A program made the translations under genes and the position numbers. Shown one piece after another: positions 11,801-25,124 of a stretch of 64,000 bases of DNA (positions are counted from its first letter, which is position 1; each line of letters opens with the position of its first letter). The DNA is taken from positions 221,728 to 285,727 of the forward strand of contig CACRXP010000667.1 of assembly GCA_902702965.1 (NCBI GenBank). The letters run 5' to 3'. Source of the DNA: Spirometra erinaceieuropaei (taxonomy: Eukaryota > Platyhelminthes > Cestoda > Diphyllobothriidea > Diphyllobothriidae). The notes beneath the pieces were generated by a model. The model was not told where the DNA came from. It saw only the letters and a list, made by a program, of their open reading frames with translations, and did no database searches.

Positions 11801-13915
11801 CCTCACAACTCCAACGAGACGGTTAAAAGAGAATATACAATTTTTGAGACAACAGCGCATGATATCTAAAAAAATCTGGACTCAAAAAAGGGTTCAAATC
11901 ACCCTCCTCTTAAGTCTTCAAAAGCATGAAAATCTGATAAACGTTCCTCCTCGCATTGCTTCCCAAATTCTGCTAAATCTCTGCTTAGCGGTGTCAGTGG
12001 CAAATTATGGTAACGTTAAGAAACCATTTACCAAGGAGATTTTGGTCATGAATCTTCCGAGTCCTTCAAGATGCCTAAATACACCTTTTTGATCAATGTC
12101 TGAGCTGACCTCAAAATTCGATTACAGATGTCAAACCATATTCATAATAAAGCCTACCCAAAAATAACTGTCCAGCACAGTGTGAAATATACGTTTACAA
12201 GAAACGTTTTCAGTTCCGTTATGCGATGGCACATAATATAAGCTTAGATAATTAAAGAATCATGGACGGTTTCAGACACAATTGCATTCTCCACTAAAAC
12301 ATATGCCTGCCCTCGAACAGCGGTCCTTATGTTTGTAAAAAACGGGTATGCGGATATTCTTTAAATGCATACCGTTGTGAGTTCCACGTTTGTGAAAATT
12401 GGGAATTATTTTGATACTGAAAAGTTATTTGCGAGTCTCAATAAAAGAAACGCATTGGCCACTTAAATAATATTAATAATGGGAGACTATAAACAACAAG
12501 ACGGCCTCATTACTGTCTCAAGGGCGAATAATTCAGCAAGTGTAGCTGCAGTCATCAAACAGAACTTACAGATTACATCAGGATATTTTACTTTGCAAAG
12601 CTTGTCTGAAATAATTTCAATGGTTATTTCCTGCTTTCACATTTGTATTAAGAGTTTTGCTTTAGCGCAAACATTTTCCTGTTAACTGGCCCTCGACGGA
12701 TATAGTTTGTCTCATGTAAAATTTGCTCATATATTAAGCTGGCGTCTGTTGGGATAGATGTAGATACGCAACGAGGATGTTTAGTTTTCTTTGCGTTATA
12801 AAATTTCAATAAAGAACTTAAACGGTATTTTTTGAGGCGATGCAAAAAAACTCCTAAACTATTGTGCCCAATATGTTAACCGCACGTTCTCACGGTCAAA
12901 ACGTGTAGCTTGGTTTCTGTATGACAGTAAAAGGGCTCAGTAGACCGTATTTGAATGTCATGATCCCGGAAAAGTAAGCACAGCGAAAGTACTTTTTCCG
13001 GAATTTGCGGTATAAGAAGTTTGAGAGCTCAGTTTTGAAGACGGTGTTTTTAAGTCTAATTAATTATTACGATAGATTAATGCCATTAATATCAGGAAGG
13101 AAGAAATGACCAACTACCTCATCAAACAAGCCTATGAGACCTAGAAAAAGTTAACGAGTCACAACGTACTTGAGGGTAAAAGAAAAAAAGCAAAACTAGA
13201 CAACATATTAATGGCCAAAGCGAACAGAAGGTCATAAATGTTAACTCCCATCCCGTACAATCTCGAAGCAAACATATGTCTGCTAAGTCCTTTTTGAAGA
13301 CAAAACGACAATGGCCACATTCATTTAGCTGGTCCTCTGAATAGCAACGTCTACAATTGAAAAACACTTGGGCAAATGACTACGATGTTAATGGGCACGC
13401 GCATGCAAAGCAAAATAGTCCGAACCGATGGAAAGTGAAAGCGAAACGCTGCCTATTCTTTAGCCACAATGGACGCTAAGATCACCAAATAAGATATTTT
13501 GTTCGAGCGTCCATCAGTCATTCACGGAATCCAGTTTGTTTTCATAAAAAAGTATAGTAAATCAATTTTGAATAGTTAAATCAAAAAATAATTATCAAAC
13601 TAAAGGCTGTCATTTATCAGACCTGGACAGAGAGAGAACTGATATTCACGTGTTCGCTATCTAAGTCCTTTCTATAAAATATGCTCATTTTACAGTACGC
13701 TACTTGTTATTTTCTTCGATTTTATAAGCATTGTCCTAAGTGTGGTTGCTTTGGTTCAACCTGCTTAGCCTGTACGAGCAGGACCAGCGCGTTTTGACCA
13801 ATGCGACCTTTCAATAATGCGTAACATGCTGTCAGCAAAGCTCTCCTTGAATCTCTGCTTTGCCTGGACACAGAAATATGAGTTCATATTACAGGGTGCC
13901 TTACCACAAAGTCCA
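8801..13915. other. Long AT-rich stretch without recognised genes
   Basis: About 5 kb with no reading frame above 104 codons and no recognised motif. The frame at 11778-12092 (plus, 104 codons) has no recognisable domain and is flanked by stops in AT-rich DNA, so I do not call it a gene. An imperfect hairpin with 12-13 nt arms lies at 12963-13001. Confidence 0.55.
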
Positions 13916-13942
13916 GGGGTTAGGGTTAGACTTAGGGTTAAC
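13916..13942 (+). repeat. Degenerate interstitial TTAGGG-like repeat
   Basis: GGGGTTAGGGTTAGACTTAG followed by GGTTAA gives three TTAGGG-like units, one with an inserted AC. TTAGGG is the telomere unit of flatworms and most animals. The array is too short to be a telomere and is most likely a small interstitial tract. Confidence 0.6.
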
Positions 13943-14220
13943 GTTATGAAACAGGAATAGGAATCTCCCATATTGGACGCAAGGTCGCATGTGGTACGGG
14001 GATACGTGTTTCAGTGCCCGACCCCCTGCGTGATCACGAAACTATCCAAGGACACGCTGAGATTGCTGTTGAATGGTCCTACACTACTTTCACCTAAAGA
14101 CACAACTGCCCGACCTCTCAAGAAATATGACTAACACCAACCCGGCGGATTTAACCATGCGCAGAGGGGGAGATGAACTGTTGAATTAGCAGGATGCCAT
14201 GCGGTGCGATGTAACTGTAT

Positions 14221-14294
14221 GGCCAGTATGTTATTACCGACAAAGACAAGGGAAACTGGAATGGCCATGTCTTTTTCGGTAATAACATACTGCC
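14221..14294. repeat. 74-bp hairpin with ~30-bp arms
   Basis: The left arm (14221-14250) and right arm (14265-14294) are reverse complements with about three differences around the shared core AGTATGTTATTACCGA. The 14-nt loop makes this a strong potential hairpin. It lies in a GC-richer block (about 13.75-15.2 kb). It could be a miniature foldback element or a regulatory or structured RNA. Nothing in the flanks decides this. Confidence 0.7.
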
Positions 14295-15944
14295 TATATC
14301 ATGCGCCAATGTGCGGCTGCTGGTTGGCCTCGAGAGAGCGAGAGCCTGTAAGGCATAACGGAACGAGTGAGTTCCGTAAGAACGATCGGTAAGCGTCCCT
14401 TACCAATGTAACTGTATATCCAAACTTCCTCTGCTAGTGATTTTTCCGCCAAAAGTGAGTGAACAATGCCTGATAGCCCAAGACGGTCAGTCTGTGCCGG
14501 GTCCTGGCGTGACATGGATCACTGTCGTAAATGCGTGTGATACAATGGACGGAGAAGGTAGGATTATGCTCTTCGTACAATCTCGTTAGCAGTCTACCAA
14601 TAAGCAAGGACAAGTAGACTTATATGGTAATGGAGAGGAAGAGTGGAGCTAGTACTGCGAGCAATTTTATTTTCATGTTAGTATATCGCAATCCCCTCTA
14701 TAATAAATCTGACGCGTTTGAGCCGACCATTAGGCACCAACAGTCACAAACTGCAAGGCCGCGCTGACGGAACAACCTGGTCCACTAGTGGAACAACGCA
14801 CAGTCAACAAGGCTTCTGTTCCAAAGCACTCTTTGTAACTCTCGTAAAGAGGAAATCTGAGACCTCCTTCACTGACGTCTGTCACATGGGCAGTTAGAAA
14901 CTAGGGGATCTGTGCAACGCGTAGGCGGTCGGCATGGTTTTCACGGACACTGCGCTCAAATCCACCTTCGATTGTTTTGTCCCTATCTTGCCATCCGAAC
15001 ACGATTAGCCCGTGAAGTGAAAGCGGACCAGATTTTCCGCAGTTTGTAAACAACTCAGTGTGTGAACTTCCGCTGCGACCTGCACGTGGATCATTGGTGA
15101 ACTTCGCCAATTGTCCGGATTTAAGTACCGTACATGCTTTTCTAGCGACCCAATAGGGCAGTGTGTTTACTAGACCGGACTTGGTGGACTAAATTAAACA
15201 TAAAATCAGTGGTGTTTGGGCAAAATTAATTAAAAATGGCATATGGGTTTAAATGTGCTTATAGTGAAAAATATATGGGTATGTATGTACTGATGTGTAT
15301 GGTATTTTGATCTATATTTGGGGCTTTGGTGTTCTGCACAAATTAGACGGTTTTGTGGCATAACGTATGTCACAATGGTGATGAATTCAAAAGATATTAG
15401 GCATATCCTTCTCACTTCAAGAAACTGCTGGTCCTAAAAGTTCGCTTTGTTACCATAAAGCACATCCATTACAACAAACGCACGTTTGTATTTGGACATG
15501 TTCCCAGTGGCTTCACATACGTTGCATATAGAGAGCATTGTAGGTTGGCGGATGTTCAAATATATGTCAGTTCTCACCGAACGATTTTGAATATTTACGA
15601 GCATGTAAACTATGATTGAGGCAAATGCAAGGTCCAAAAGATTCCAAATTACGCGCAAGAATACGTCAAGTGGGACGGCATACATAAGATCAAACAAGCC
15701 ATTTGAACAACTGCGGCGAAAATAACGTAATGATCTGCAGTAATAAAGGCATTCTTAGCTGTGGATGGAAGCTTATCATAATGCAATAATGAGACATCAT
15801 AACATCGGGAGATGTCCGTTTACAAAACACTGTGTTTCTGCATTTGCTGATGTTGATCGTAAAGTTTATAAGAGGACTCAAACACACTGCTAAATTTAAC
15901 AAACCTCGTATGGTATTCTTTTAACATCCCAAACAAGTCGGCGA
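14295..15944. other. Unassigned region; GC-richer block then AT-rich DNA
   Basis: Up to about 15180 the DNA is GC-richer than the surroundings and has short frames on both strands (for example 14294-14515 and 14901-15110, minus) without recognised motifs. It may be an old repeat. After 15180 the sequence is AT-rich with only short frames. No gene is supported. Confidence 0.45.
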
Positions 15945-16400
15945 TTTTCCGTACACAGAAAATATACACTTTGTAATTTTAAAGCTCTGAATGCAAGTGT
16001 AACAGCAGGCCGGATTCAAAATTTTTCTGGGTGAGGAAACGTTTTTTTAAACTGAATTAAACCAATTCTTTAAGGATAAAATTTAGAGAAGATGTGATTT
16101 TCTACCGAATGCAAAGAAGAGTGGAAAATTTTTGCATTTGTTCTGTAACACATATCCGGATTTATATAAGTATCGAAATCAATGGGAAAATTCGTGCTAT
16201 GTAAAAGGTCATTTTTTACGATTATTCTTTTTGCAGGCGGCTGGAAAGAAGTTTGTTTAAAAACCGGCATTTTGAAATAACTGAACTATTTCGGCATTAT
16301 GCTACTCGGCAATTAATTTTGCAATCCTACCTAAGTGATCTTTTTGAGTCGAAAACGCATTTCAAAAGTTCGACTAAAATTTAATAAGTTACCACATCTT
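15945..16400 (-). repeat. Foldback/long-TIR element, half copy
   Basis: This is a decayed copy of one arm of the family seen complete at 18179-19174. Shared landmarks in the same order as the right arm at 39840-40291 are AAAATATACA, CTGAATGCAAGTGTAACAGC, a TTTTCTACCGAATG-like block, GAAAACGCATTTC and a degenerate end near 16400. The matching other arm is not found upstream, so only half of the element remains. It carries no protein-coding capacity. Confidence 0.6.
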
Positions 16401-18178
16401 CTGTAAGTACTAAGGCATTCTTTCATTTTGCATGACCCAATTTCGTCTTCTAATTCTGGCCACAATCTTGACTAATTTTAATTTACAGCAAATAAGGAAG
16501 CACCCTCTTAACAGGCTTGATTAACCAAATAATGAAGCCGCCTTTTAAGCACTATTGTGCTGCCGTTACGCATGTCGCTGCGCATAGGCTCCCTAACTGA
16601 TTGTCACGGATGAATTATGGGGTTTTAAAATTAGTCATATTGAGGAATGTTTTACACAACTAGCTACTTTATCAGTGTAGTTAAGTGGTCATTTAATAGA
16701 CAATAAATGGCCTAATAATAATTAGTACACACAAGACCATTTTATCGCAACTCTACTACCTAAACTATTGTTAGTACTTGTTATTACATTGACTTCCTCA
16801 AGCACATCCGACCGTTTCCTATACATTCACCAGAAACGCACTACCGAAATTTTCGCAAAGTTCGATTTTGGTATATTGTCAAGTATTCCTATGCTTTCAC
16901 GGCTAGGTTGCATTTTATTGCACCTTCATCATATCAGGCTTGTGTTTGATTCTTAATCTATTTCGAAACTTTGAGATTTGAGGCGTCTTGATTTACGTTT
17001 TTCGATAAGATGCATGATACGAAGTGGGTATTTTTATAAGGGATTTCTTTCTGAAATGCAAATAACTTTTTTTCTTATTCTATCTCATGACAATTAATCG
17101 AAATGCGCAGTTTGATCTATTTGATTGTCAAACGACGAAACCCCAGTGGACAGCTAATTTTCATCCAATTTTGGGTCCATTTGTCGCGGCGGTCGGCTTC
17201 GACAATCGGCCACTTTGAAGAAAGCCAAAAACTGAAAAAGAATGTGCTTGAGTGCTGAAAAAAACTAACTGAGATTCAATTGTGCGTGCGCCCGGCAGGA
17301 GGCCAGTCACCCGGATGACTCAGACCATTCAATTCATGACGAGTGACATGTGTAATCGGTGTTAGATCTGGAAGGTGTCTGGAAGGTCGTGTGGTTAGCA
17401 GACGGAATCTGAGAAAAAATGGGTCGTGTGTGGCTACATGCTATGCTCTGCACAATCGCTTACGATTTTGAGTGCTGTCGCCTTCGCAAATTACCATCCT
17501 CAACCGTAACATCATACTTTCTTTATTACCTTGCACCAGTGGCCATCCTTTTCTAACATAAGATGTTTGAAAGTACACCGTATTATCAGTAATAGATAAC
17601 TGGAGTCTGCTATTTTTGGTAGACGAAACACGCCAACTTTGGATCTCATTTATACTTTGCAAATTGAAGCAGTGGGAATAAATATTTTGCAGTGTTTGTA
17701 GACTCCTCTGAAAAATACCGCAAAAACATGTTTTTATGCTCAAAAGAACACAGAACTGCATATGGCTTGAACCGTCTTCCAGCAAATGAGTTTCCAAAAA
17801 TAAAATGATATATCCAAATTTTTTACGTTTATGAATAGTAAACATTTTTTGGAACTCTCAGTAATTTTAAATCGAATATGTAGCCGCTTTTTCCAAAAGC
17901 ACGGTTAAAGGTACTAAATTCAGATCCTGCTCAGCAAATTCTGCGGCACGTGTTTAATATCCTGTAAAATTGCCTGCTGAATTGAGCGGAAGCTTCATTT
18001 AAAAATTCACGGTTTTTAATTATCGTTTGCAAATTATGATAACTAATTATGATACAGTTTTATGCGCCTACGTTTTCCGTCTCGTACTCAGGCTAGGATA
18101 AACTACATCTCGTGTGCGTTTATCCAATTCTTTTAAACCGACTTTCCATAAATTTGGGCGGAAATGGAGGCTGTGATA
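16401..18178. other. AT-rich stretch without recognised genes
   Basis: A 134-codon frame at 17441-17845 (minus) is the longest. It has no recognisable domain, signal peptide or repeat match, and I cannot support it as a gene. The patch at 17160-17440 is somewhat GC-richer and unassigned. Confidence 0.45.
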
Positions 18179-19174
18179 CAGTAGGTGGGCTAAATCATGA
18201 ACTTTCAAGCGAAATTCCGAAATGCGTTTTTGTTTCGAAAAGTTTAATTAAGTAGAGCTCTTACGCTGATCATTGGGCAGCGTAATTTTATACTAATTCA
18301 ATTACTTCGGGATGCCGGCTTCTGAACGAACTTCCTTTTGGCTGCATGCGAAAACCACACTCTGTAAAAAACGCCTACTTAAATGGCATGAATTTTTCTC
18401 ATTAATTTTCAATGTCCTTAAAAATTCAATTATATTTTATAGAAATCAGGCACAAAAATATTCAGTCCTATGCTCATTTGGCAGAAAAGTACGTCTTCGT
18501 CCAACCTCTTACTTGAAGGGAGGTCACGATTCGGTTTTTAAAAACCTTTCCGATTCCCGACTTGTTTTGAACTCTCTCTGTACCGCTACACTTAGATTCA
18601 TGGTTTCCAAACTACGAGCTGTACTTTGTCCGCGTACGGAAATCCGAACATTTCTCTATGGTGATAAAGGGGACTATATATTGTTAATTATATTTAGCAT
18701 TAGATTTCATCCATAGTATTAACTTTACAAGCCACATTGGTAAGTGCAGAGACATGACGATTTATGAACGGCCAATTCACGGTATTTAAAAGTCACACAA
18801 CTATAAACATTTTTAGAGTCCAATGATGTCCGTCGTTTGAGTATAATATCGAAAGAAGTCAAAATTGTCTACCGAATGAGCAAAAGAATGAATACCTTTA
18901 TCTAAGTTTTCCATGAAATATAGTTGAACATTTATAAAAATCGAAAGTCAAGGAGAAAAATGTCTGCAATTTATGTATTCGCTTTTTACATAGTGTCGTT
19001 TATGCATGCAGACCAAATAAAGTTCTTTCAAAAGCGCGCATCCCAACGTAATTGAAATATTATAGAATTATATTGCTAGCTGACTAGTTTTACAGCCCTA
19101 CATAATTAATCTTTTCGAAACGAAAACGCATTTCGGATTTCCGATTGACATTTCATGAGTTAGCCCACCTACTT
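18179..19174. mobile_element. Complete foldback (long inverted repeat) element, ~1 kb
   Basis: The left end starts CAGTAGGTGGGCTAAATCAT, and the right end is its approximate reverse complement, ending ATGAGTTAGCCCACCTACTT. Similarity between the arms continues inward for several hundred bases. Both arms share CGAAATGCGTTTT/GTTTCGAAAAG, a TTCAATTATATTTTAT block and an AAAATATTCA..GCTCATT block. Flanks read TA before CAGT and TA after the right end, consistent with a TA target-site duplication as made by Tc1/mariner transposases (inference). No transposase is encoded. The 134-codon frame at 18312-18716 falls inside the left arm and is not a gene. Relatives lie at 15.9, 33.8 and 38.9 kb. Confidence 0.75.
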
Positions 19175-22100
19175 TATATTCGCATAATATCTTACATCAG
19201 CACCTTTCTTAGACTTCGATTATATTTTGAACGTGTTTTGTTCGAGAGGAGAGTAATTGATCTTCAGGAGTTCTACCGAACAGAACTTGCGGCACTTGGT
19301 GATTGATTTAGTCTGGTGCTAGCCGTAAGCGTACTCACTTCGATCAAATGCTGACTAACTATACGACACTTTGTGTGCACTGCTGCTTTCGTCCCGCCTG
19401 TGTTTTAGAAAACTTAGTTTTAACGAATTTTCAATACCTGACATGTTTGGCGGTAACCATTCCCAACATAATTGCACCGGCCTTAGGAAGATTTTTGAAA
19501 GCAAAGTATGCTCGTCAGCCCATCTTCTGGATGCTGCTATGGGAAATTCGGCAACTCTTAAACGTGCAAAGCTGAGTCTGTCGTTTGAAGAGTCGACTGA
19601 AAACAAAGAAATTCACGAAGTATTCAGCGATATTTCAAAGCAGACCTGACACTCAGCATAAGCAAGAGCAAAGAAAAGTGCAAATTAGTGTCGAAGAGGA
19701 AAATTCATTTTATGTGCACAAAATCGCATGTGTATGACTACATCTGCCCAGTCTACATAAATTACTTGGTCATCGACCGACCTGGAAACTTTGAACTTAT
19801 AAGAATATTTATTTTGCAGACCAACCTATTGGCAAAATCGTGCATAATCGTTTCTACTTATTAAACCCAATTTAATTAGTACAAAACCGTACAAAATACA
19901 ACTAATTATCAGGAAACCGTTTTGGTATTTCCGTCCATTGGGTAGGGTGCAAACAAGCCGTCATATTTATCATTACACTAATACTTATAGGACATTTAGA
20001 TGCAAACTTAGTTAAAGGCTATTGTTACATATTATCTCATTTGAGCTTATTTGTTTTCTTCGCTTTTTTGCATGGCATGGTTCCTGTACATTGGTAAATG
20101 GAGTTTACCAAATTACAAGCATTTTGGCATTCTCGAAATTTTTCGTCTTTTCGGGAAAAAATTATTATTTTTTCATAATAATGCTTTTACATATACAATT
20201 TCCCTAAGTTGCTCGTTTTTAATGAAGGTATTGGGTGTGTGCGTAAACGTCGCTTTGCAAACGATTAACTACCATGCGAAAATGTCGACACGTCCCATCT
20301 GCTGCGTCATATAACAACATATATTTAAAAATAGCCTGAAGGGAAATGAACTGTTGGTTACCGTCACAGCTTGGAATATATTTGAATTCTCTTTCTACTG
20401 ATGCAGGCTGTAAGGCTTAAAAGAGTTTGCATAAACGCATAAATGGCAGTCAACGTAACGATCAACATCAGTCTTAAGTGTTTTCCTAAGGTTAAATATG
20501 TCACTATTTCAGGCGGATAAATTGAAAACGGTCAATTACCATGGAAGATGTCAAGATGTCTTCGCATGTCCGTTTACTAGGAGAAAAACTTAGTGCATAC
20601 AGGTTTCAGCATATAATAGAATATAACAACATATTAACGATGGCGTTTTACAAGTATACGGTAGATGTTTGGTTGGGACGATATTTATCTATCAGTGGGT
20701 TTGTTAACATGCACGCGCTTAAATGTGGCCAGGTCGCGTAAACATTAACATTTAACCGAAACTAACTATTTCCCATCTGCAGTGACTGTGGTTATAGCGC
20801 CTTGTTACTAAATATGATGCGTCATTTAGCATTGTTTCTGACAGACAATCATTCGGTTATGGCTAATAAGATACGAGTTTTAATGATAACTATTGGCCTT
20901 AAAAAGAAATAGAGCAATAGCCATCGTATGTTTTCTAGGACTTACACTTACAGCCTGCGTTGCTAAAGGAAAAGTGTCACATGCGAAAGTCTAAAATTTC
21001 AGAAAATGAGGTGGCCAACATACGTAGCTTTCGAAAATTTCTTATTGGGCCTGTACAGGTATATGGGAACGGAGTAGATGTGAAACATGTCAGCGATAAG
21101 AGAAGTCGATAAATGTGCTCCTTAAAACACAGGCGGATTGTAGAAATGTGGGGGAGGGGGTAATGGCAATGAGTGTCAGGGGCGTCGCGGTGAGTTGCAT
21201 CGTTAATCGACCTTCGAACACTGTAGGCACGGAGCCTTAACGCGGTTCTTTTGTGCGCACAAGATTGACTTTCGTAATCTGATGATGGCCGCTTGTGCTG
21301 TTGCTAACAGGCGCTGGCCTAGTAGCCTTGGATAGCTCGATGGGACCTTACAGATCACGCGAAAAGCTTCACGTTCACAGTACTATGCATGGATAACGAA
21401 TACTGGCGATTATTATCTAACGATTGGCACTTACGGAGTTACCCTCATAAACGGATGCGTGCATATAATCAACGAAGTATGATTTACGTATAATTTCTAA
21501 TAGGTACGATTTCAATGTCAACACTTGGCTACCTACGTTAAACTGAGAAAGAAAGGTATTAACTAACCTTATCATGTTTCTGAACTTGTCACCTGTTGGT
21601 CTCTGTTGATTTCGAAGCTGTAAGTACAGGTTATAAAGAGCATTATTTGATTTTCTGCAGTACTTTTATGACGGTGCGGTTATGAAACATGCGTCACATT
21701 GGTACTTTCGTTGGCAGTGTTCTCACGAAAACGGCATTTTCAGAAGTCACTTTAGGATTTGGTTATTTCCCTTAAGCGCAGATAAACCTTATCTTTTGAA
21801 AATTCATTTCAATACCTAAAAGACGGGTTCGCAAAACAATTATGCCAACGCCTGCACCAAGGTGAAGGAATTCTGACAAGGTTTCCACATTTGGTTTTCT
21901 CTTATGCTCACCAAAACTATTCTAGAGTGCTAAAAAAGAAATATTTGTGGGAGTTGGTGTAAGGAGAGTTTTGTTGATTATCGTTTCTCGAGCAAAGAAT
22001 ACGCTTAGGCATTGCATTGTGTCCTGATGACAAGAAGTTTTGTAGTTCTGATATATCAGGAAGAAATTGGTTTTTGATGATATGTGGAAGTAAAGCTAGT

Positions 22101-23477
22101 CTGACAGCCCGCCTCTGGAGATTTCATGCGTACAGTACATTGGAAACCTATTTTTAACCATTTGTTGCAAAACGCCTTACAGGAAACCCGCGGCGGTATT
22201 TTCCTACTGGTGAGTTCAATAATTATTCACATCATGAAAGTAAACTGCAATGATGTGGAAAACATCGTGCTTTTGACTTCCGATTTTATCATACTTATAA
22301 TAATGCATACAAATTCTAAGCGTTATACAAAAATGGTGAATGTTTAAATGTTTTTATGTCTTGTAAATGAGAAAACATATTTAAATCAACCAAAAGTGCC
22401 CCTATGGTCAGCCGGAACAGAATGAAACAAAGAAGATTACCTCCTAACAGCGGAACATGGCAAATACAATGGTATCAATTAGGTCGTTTCAAAGGATCAA
22501 TTCATAGTGTGCTTTAAGTAGACCTCTATAATATGTGCCACTCTCTATGATAAAAAGCCATTGGGTTCAAATTTTAATAGTGACGACCATTGAGACACCA
22601 AAAATTGATTCATATAGGGTGATGTGCTGGTTTTGTTGTGGGCGGAAGTCCGTTCGTCTGGATGCATTGCGAGAGTAAATGTCCATATATATGCAATGAT
22701 TTTTGTAGAGAAAAGAGATGGGTTTTCTTTTTGCAAATGCATCTCTATTTGACGGTCATTTTCGAGGATCATCTAACGTTAAAACTTTATTAAGTTGTCA
22801 GAAAACATTTGGGTTAATGTGCACGCGTTTTAAGACGAACATGAACAGATTATCCTTATCGTTGACATGTTTTCACTTCTACTTTGTTCCTCTATAAATG
22901 CAATGGCCTGATGGGAATTCATAGAAAGCAAACCTATCCGCCATTTGGACATCTAAATTATTTACCTTTTCATGTTAAACGTAGATGAGTCTCGATTTTT
23001 CGAATATAAGTAAGCGAGCAAATTAGCTTCTCCCAATAAAAGTTAAACTATGCCGACTGGAATTCCGCTTGCTCACCTGGCAATCAAAAGTGATTGGCGG
23101 GAATTATTAACTAAAAACCTTTTAGAGTTGCGAAAATTCCCATAACAGCCTATGAGTCCTGAGGGGACAGCATTTGATGACGGATAAGTTTTTTCGCTAA
23201 GTTTTTCAAATCCATCTAGCCAAGGATTCATTTCACTGCTAGAATCAAGTTGGCGGATTTGGCATCAGCTAAGTTAAATGAACCTTACTGCCTTTGCACC
23301 TCAGTGTTTTCCTTTTTCGGCTCCATTTACGGCAGTTTATGCACCAGTTTATTTCCGGATGACGCTAACCTCAGCAGCTTATGGAAATTGTTTTCCAGTG
23401 CCACTTCAAGGAACACGCTGCATTTATTCTTCCTATGAACGAGAAAATGCGACTTCCAGGAACTAGTTGATAAGAAT
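19175..23477. other. Long AT-rich stretch; one possible coding fragment at 19371-19649
   Basis: Mostly AT-rich with short frames. At 19371-19649 (plus) a 92-codon frame is more balanced in composition, with LRKIFESKVCSSAHLLDAAM followed by a charged tail and a stop. It could be an exon remnant, but two other frames overlap it and I recognise no family. Nothing else from 19.7 to 23.4 kb stands out. At 21100-21350 there is a GC-richer patch without recognised structure. Confidence 0.4.
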
Positions 23478-23630
23478 AGGAAGGAGCTGTCGCTGAAACA
23501 AGAGGTTTATTCGTTTTATGTTTCAGATTCACACCTGAACCCAGCATCAGAGACAGTGACATACACGGGTAATTCGTGTACGGAAAGTTGCAGTCTTTAT
23601 AGGATGCAATCGCTATGGCAAACCACAAAA
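23478..23630 (-). repeat. Promoter/hammerhead-like repeat unit, copy B
   Basis: On the minus strand: a TATAAAGA octamer (23594-23601), 43 nt, CTGATGC (23544-23550), a GGGTTC/GAATCT hairpin, GAAA (23521-23524), 9 nt, then AATAAA. The upstream GCATCCTATAAA context matches the units at 26.25 and 39.58 kb. The core has CUGAUGC in place of CUGAUGA, so cleavage activity is doubtful. The 109-codon frame at 23371-23700 (minus) runs through this repeat and is not taken as a gene. Confidence 0.65.
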
Positions 23631-25124
23631 CATTCTTTTGCTGTGTTTGCGCTGAGGCAGTAAGGAGCCTACTTATATCGTTCAGCTCGCGGTGTTTCAA
23701 GCATTTTGCTGCAAAAAACCACCAAAACAGCGTGTGAACAAACGATTTAATGATAAATAAAATCGAATGCTTTCAAATAGAACTTAGGGGTCTAGACTGT
23801 GCGCATGTATCCATTCCGACAAACTAAAACGCAAAAATTTAAATGTCAAAATTTAGAAGACGAGTTGTTGAGCATACGTTGCTTTCAGTAAATTCTCCTA
23901 AGGCCAGTGCAATTATGTGTGAATGAAGTACAGTCAAACGTGTCGGTGATTGGAAAATCGATAGAATTTAGGTGCAAATTGCAGGCCACGGGCGGAAAGA
24001 GTTATGTGGTTTATCAACCTTCGACCATGGTAAGCGCGTATCCTGAAGGAGGTTCTTCTGGGTGCATAGGGCCGGCTTTCGTAACCCGATTGCGTCTGCT
24101 CCTGCCGTTGCCAACACACGCTGACACATTGGCTTAGAATGGCTCAAGCTAATCTTATAAAACACATGAAACGCTTTGCCGGGGTTTAGCAATCACGTTT
24201 AGTCCGTAAATTTTTCACTCACTCAACTTATAGAACAACTTACGATGACGACTAACTCGGTCGAGTTTCTCATAGTTTAATTCTCAAATTTTAACCATCC
24301 ACAAGGGCTTGATATTTTGCCAATTATAACAGCTTCACTTCACGTAATATTGGACAACCTCTGTTTTATTAAGGGATTTTGCAAAAGTACGTTCTTAACA
24401 TTGTAGATTCTGTATTTTTTAGATTCCCGTGCATATTAAATAATCTGCAGGATTCTTTTCCATCTATTTTTAGCCAACCGCAAAGCTATCAGATGACAGA
24501 TTTCCACTTTCTCCGGCCTTCGTCAATGTCCGAGGCTTTTAGTTAAATAACTACTTTAGACGGTCCCCGGTGGTCAGTGTTTAGCGTGACAATTTTGGAA
24601 GCGTCTTTCTGAACCGAAAAGTTTCATAACAAAACATATAATCTGAAAACAAACTAACAGCGAAGCCAATACTTATAGGCACAGAACGTCCGATTAAACT
24701 TCAAAAAAAAAACTTCCACAGAAGCACACATGATGACGCGACGTAGTAATACTTTTGATCTTATTTTTCAAACTTATCCTTCGACTGCAAAACGCCGAAC
24801 AACAGTCATTCCGTAGAGAGACAAGAAATTCTCAGAAGAGGTGTTTCTAAAAGCAAAGAGTGGCATTTATGTGACAAGTCAACGGTCTGCTTCGATACCA
24901 GCCCACGGTTTTGCTTTTGGTTGTCTGTAAAAATTTTCCTTCACAAACCAACATATGCATATATGTGGATATATTAAGAAATGTGAAGTTCTGTGGGAAA
25001 TAGCAAAATTTTAATGTGAATTTTTGAGACTGGTTCCCCAGCTCGTCTTCAGACAATGGGCGCGCAGAAACAATTAACTTCTAGACTGAGTCCGGCAAAA
25101 GGATTCCATGATTGGTTAAGGTCG
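23631..25124. other. Unassigned stretch
   Basis: Short frames on both strands only. The frame at 23907-24137 (plus, 76 codons) and the opposite frame at 23968-24192 lie in a GC-richer patch without any recognised motif. The remainder is AT-rich. Confidence 0.45.

Noticed and set aside
12963..13001. Imperfect hairpin TCCCGGAAAAGTA / TACTTTTTCCGGA
   Set aside because: Arms are short with an indel, in AT-rich DNA where such hairpins are common.
17441..17845. 134-codon minus-strand frame
   Set aside because: No family motif, no repeat match and no start context; length alone is not enough.
18312..18716. 134-codon plus-strand frame
   Set aside because: It lies inside the arm of a foldback element, and the corresponding sequence in other copies is not open.
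21275..21330. CTGATGATGGCC resembling the hammerhead box 1
   Set aside because: No GAAA at the right distance, no TATA at 43 nt and no AATAAA; a chance match.
23371..23700. 109-codon minus-strand frame
   Set aside because: It runs through a promoter/hammerhead-like repeat unit that is clearly non-coding in its other copies.
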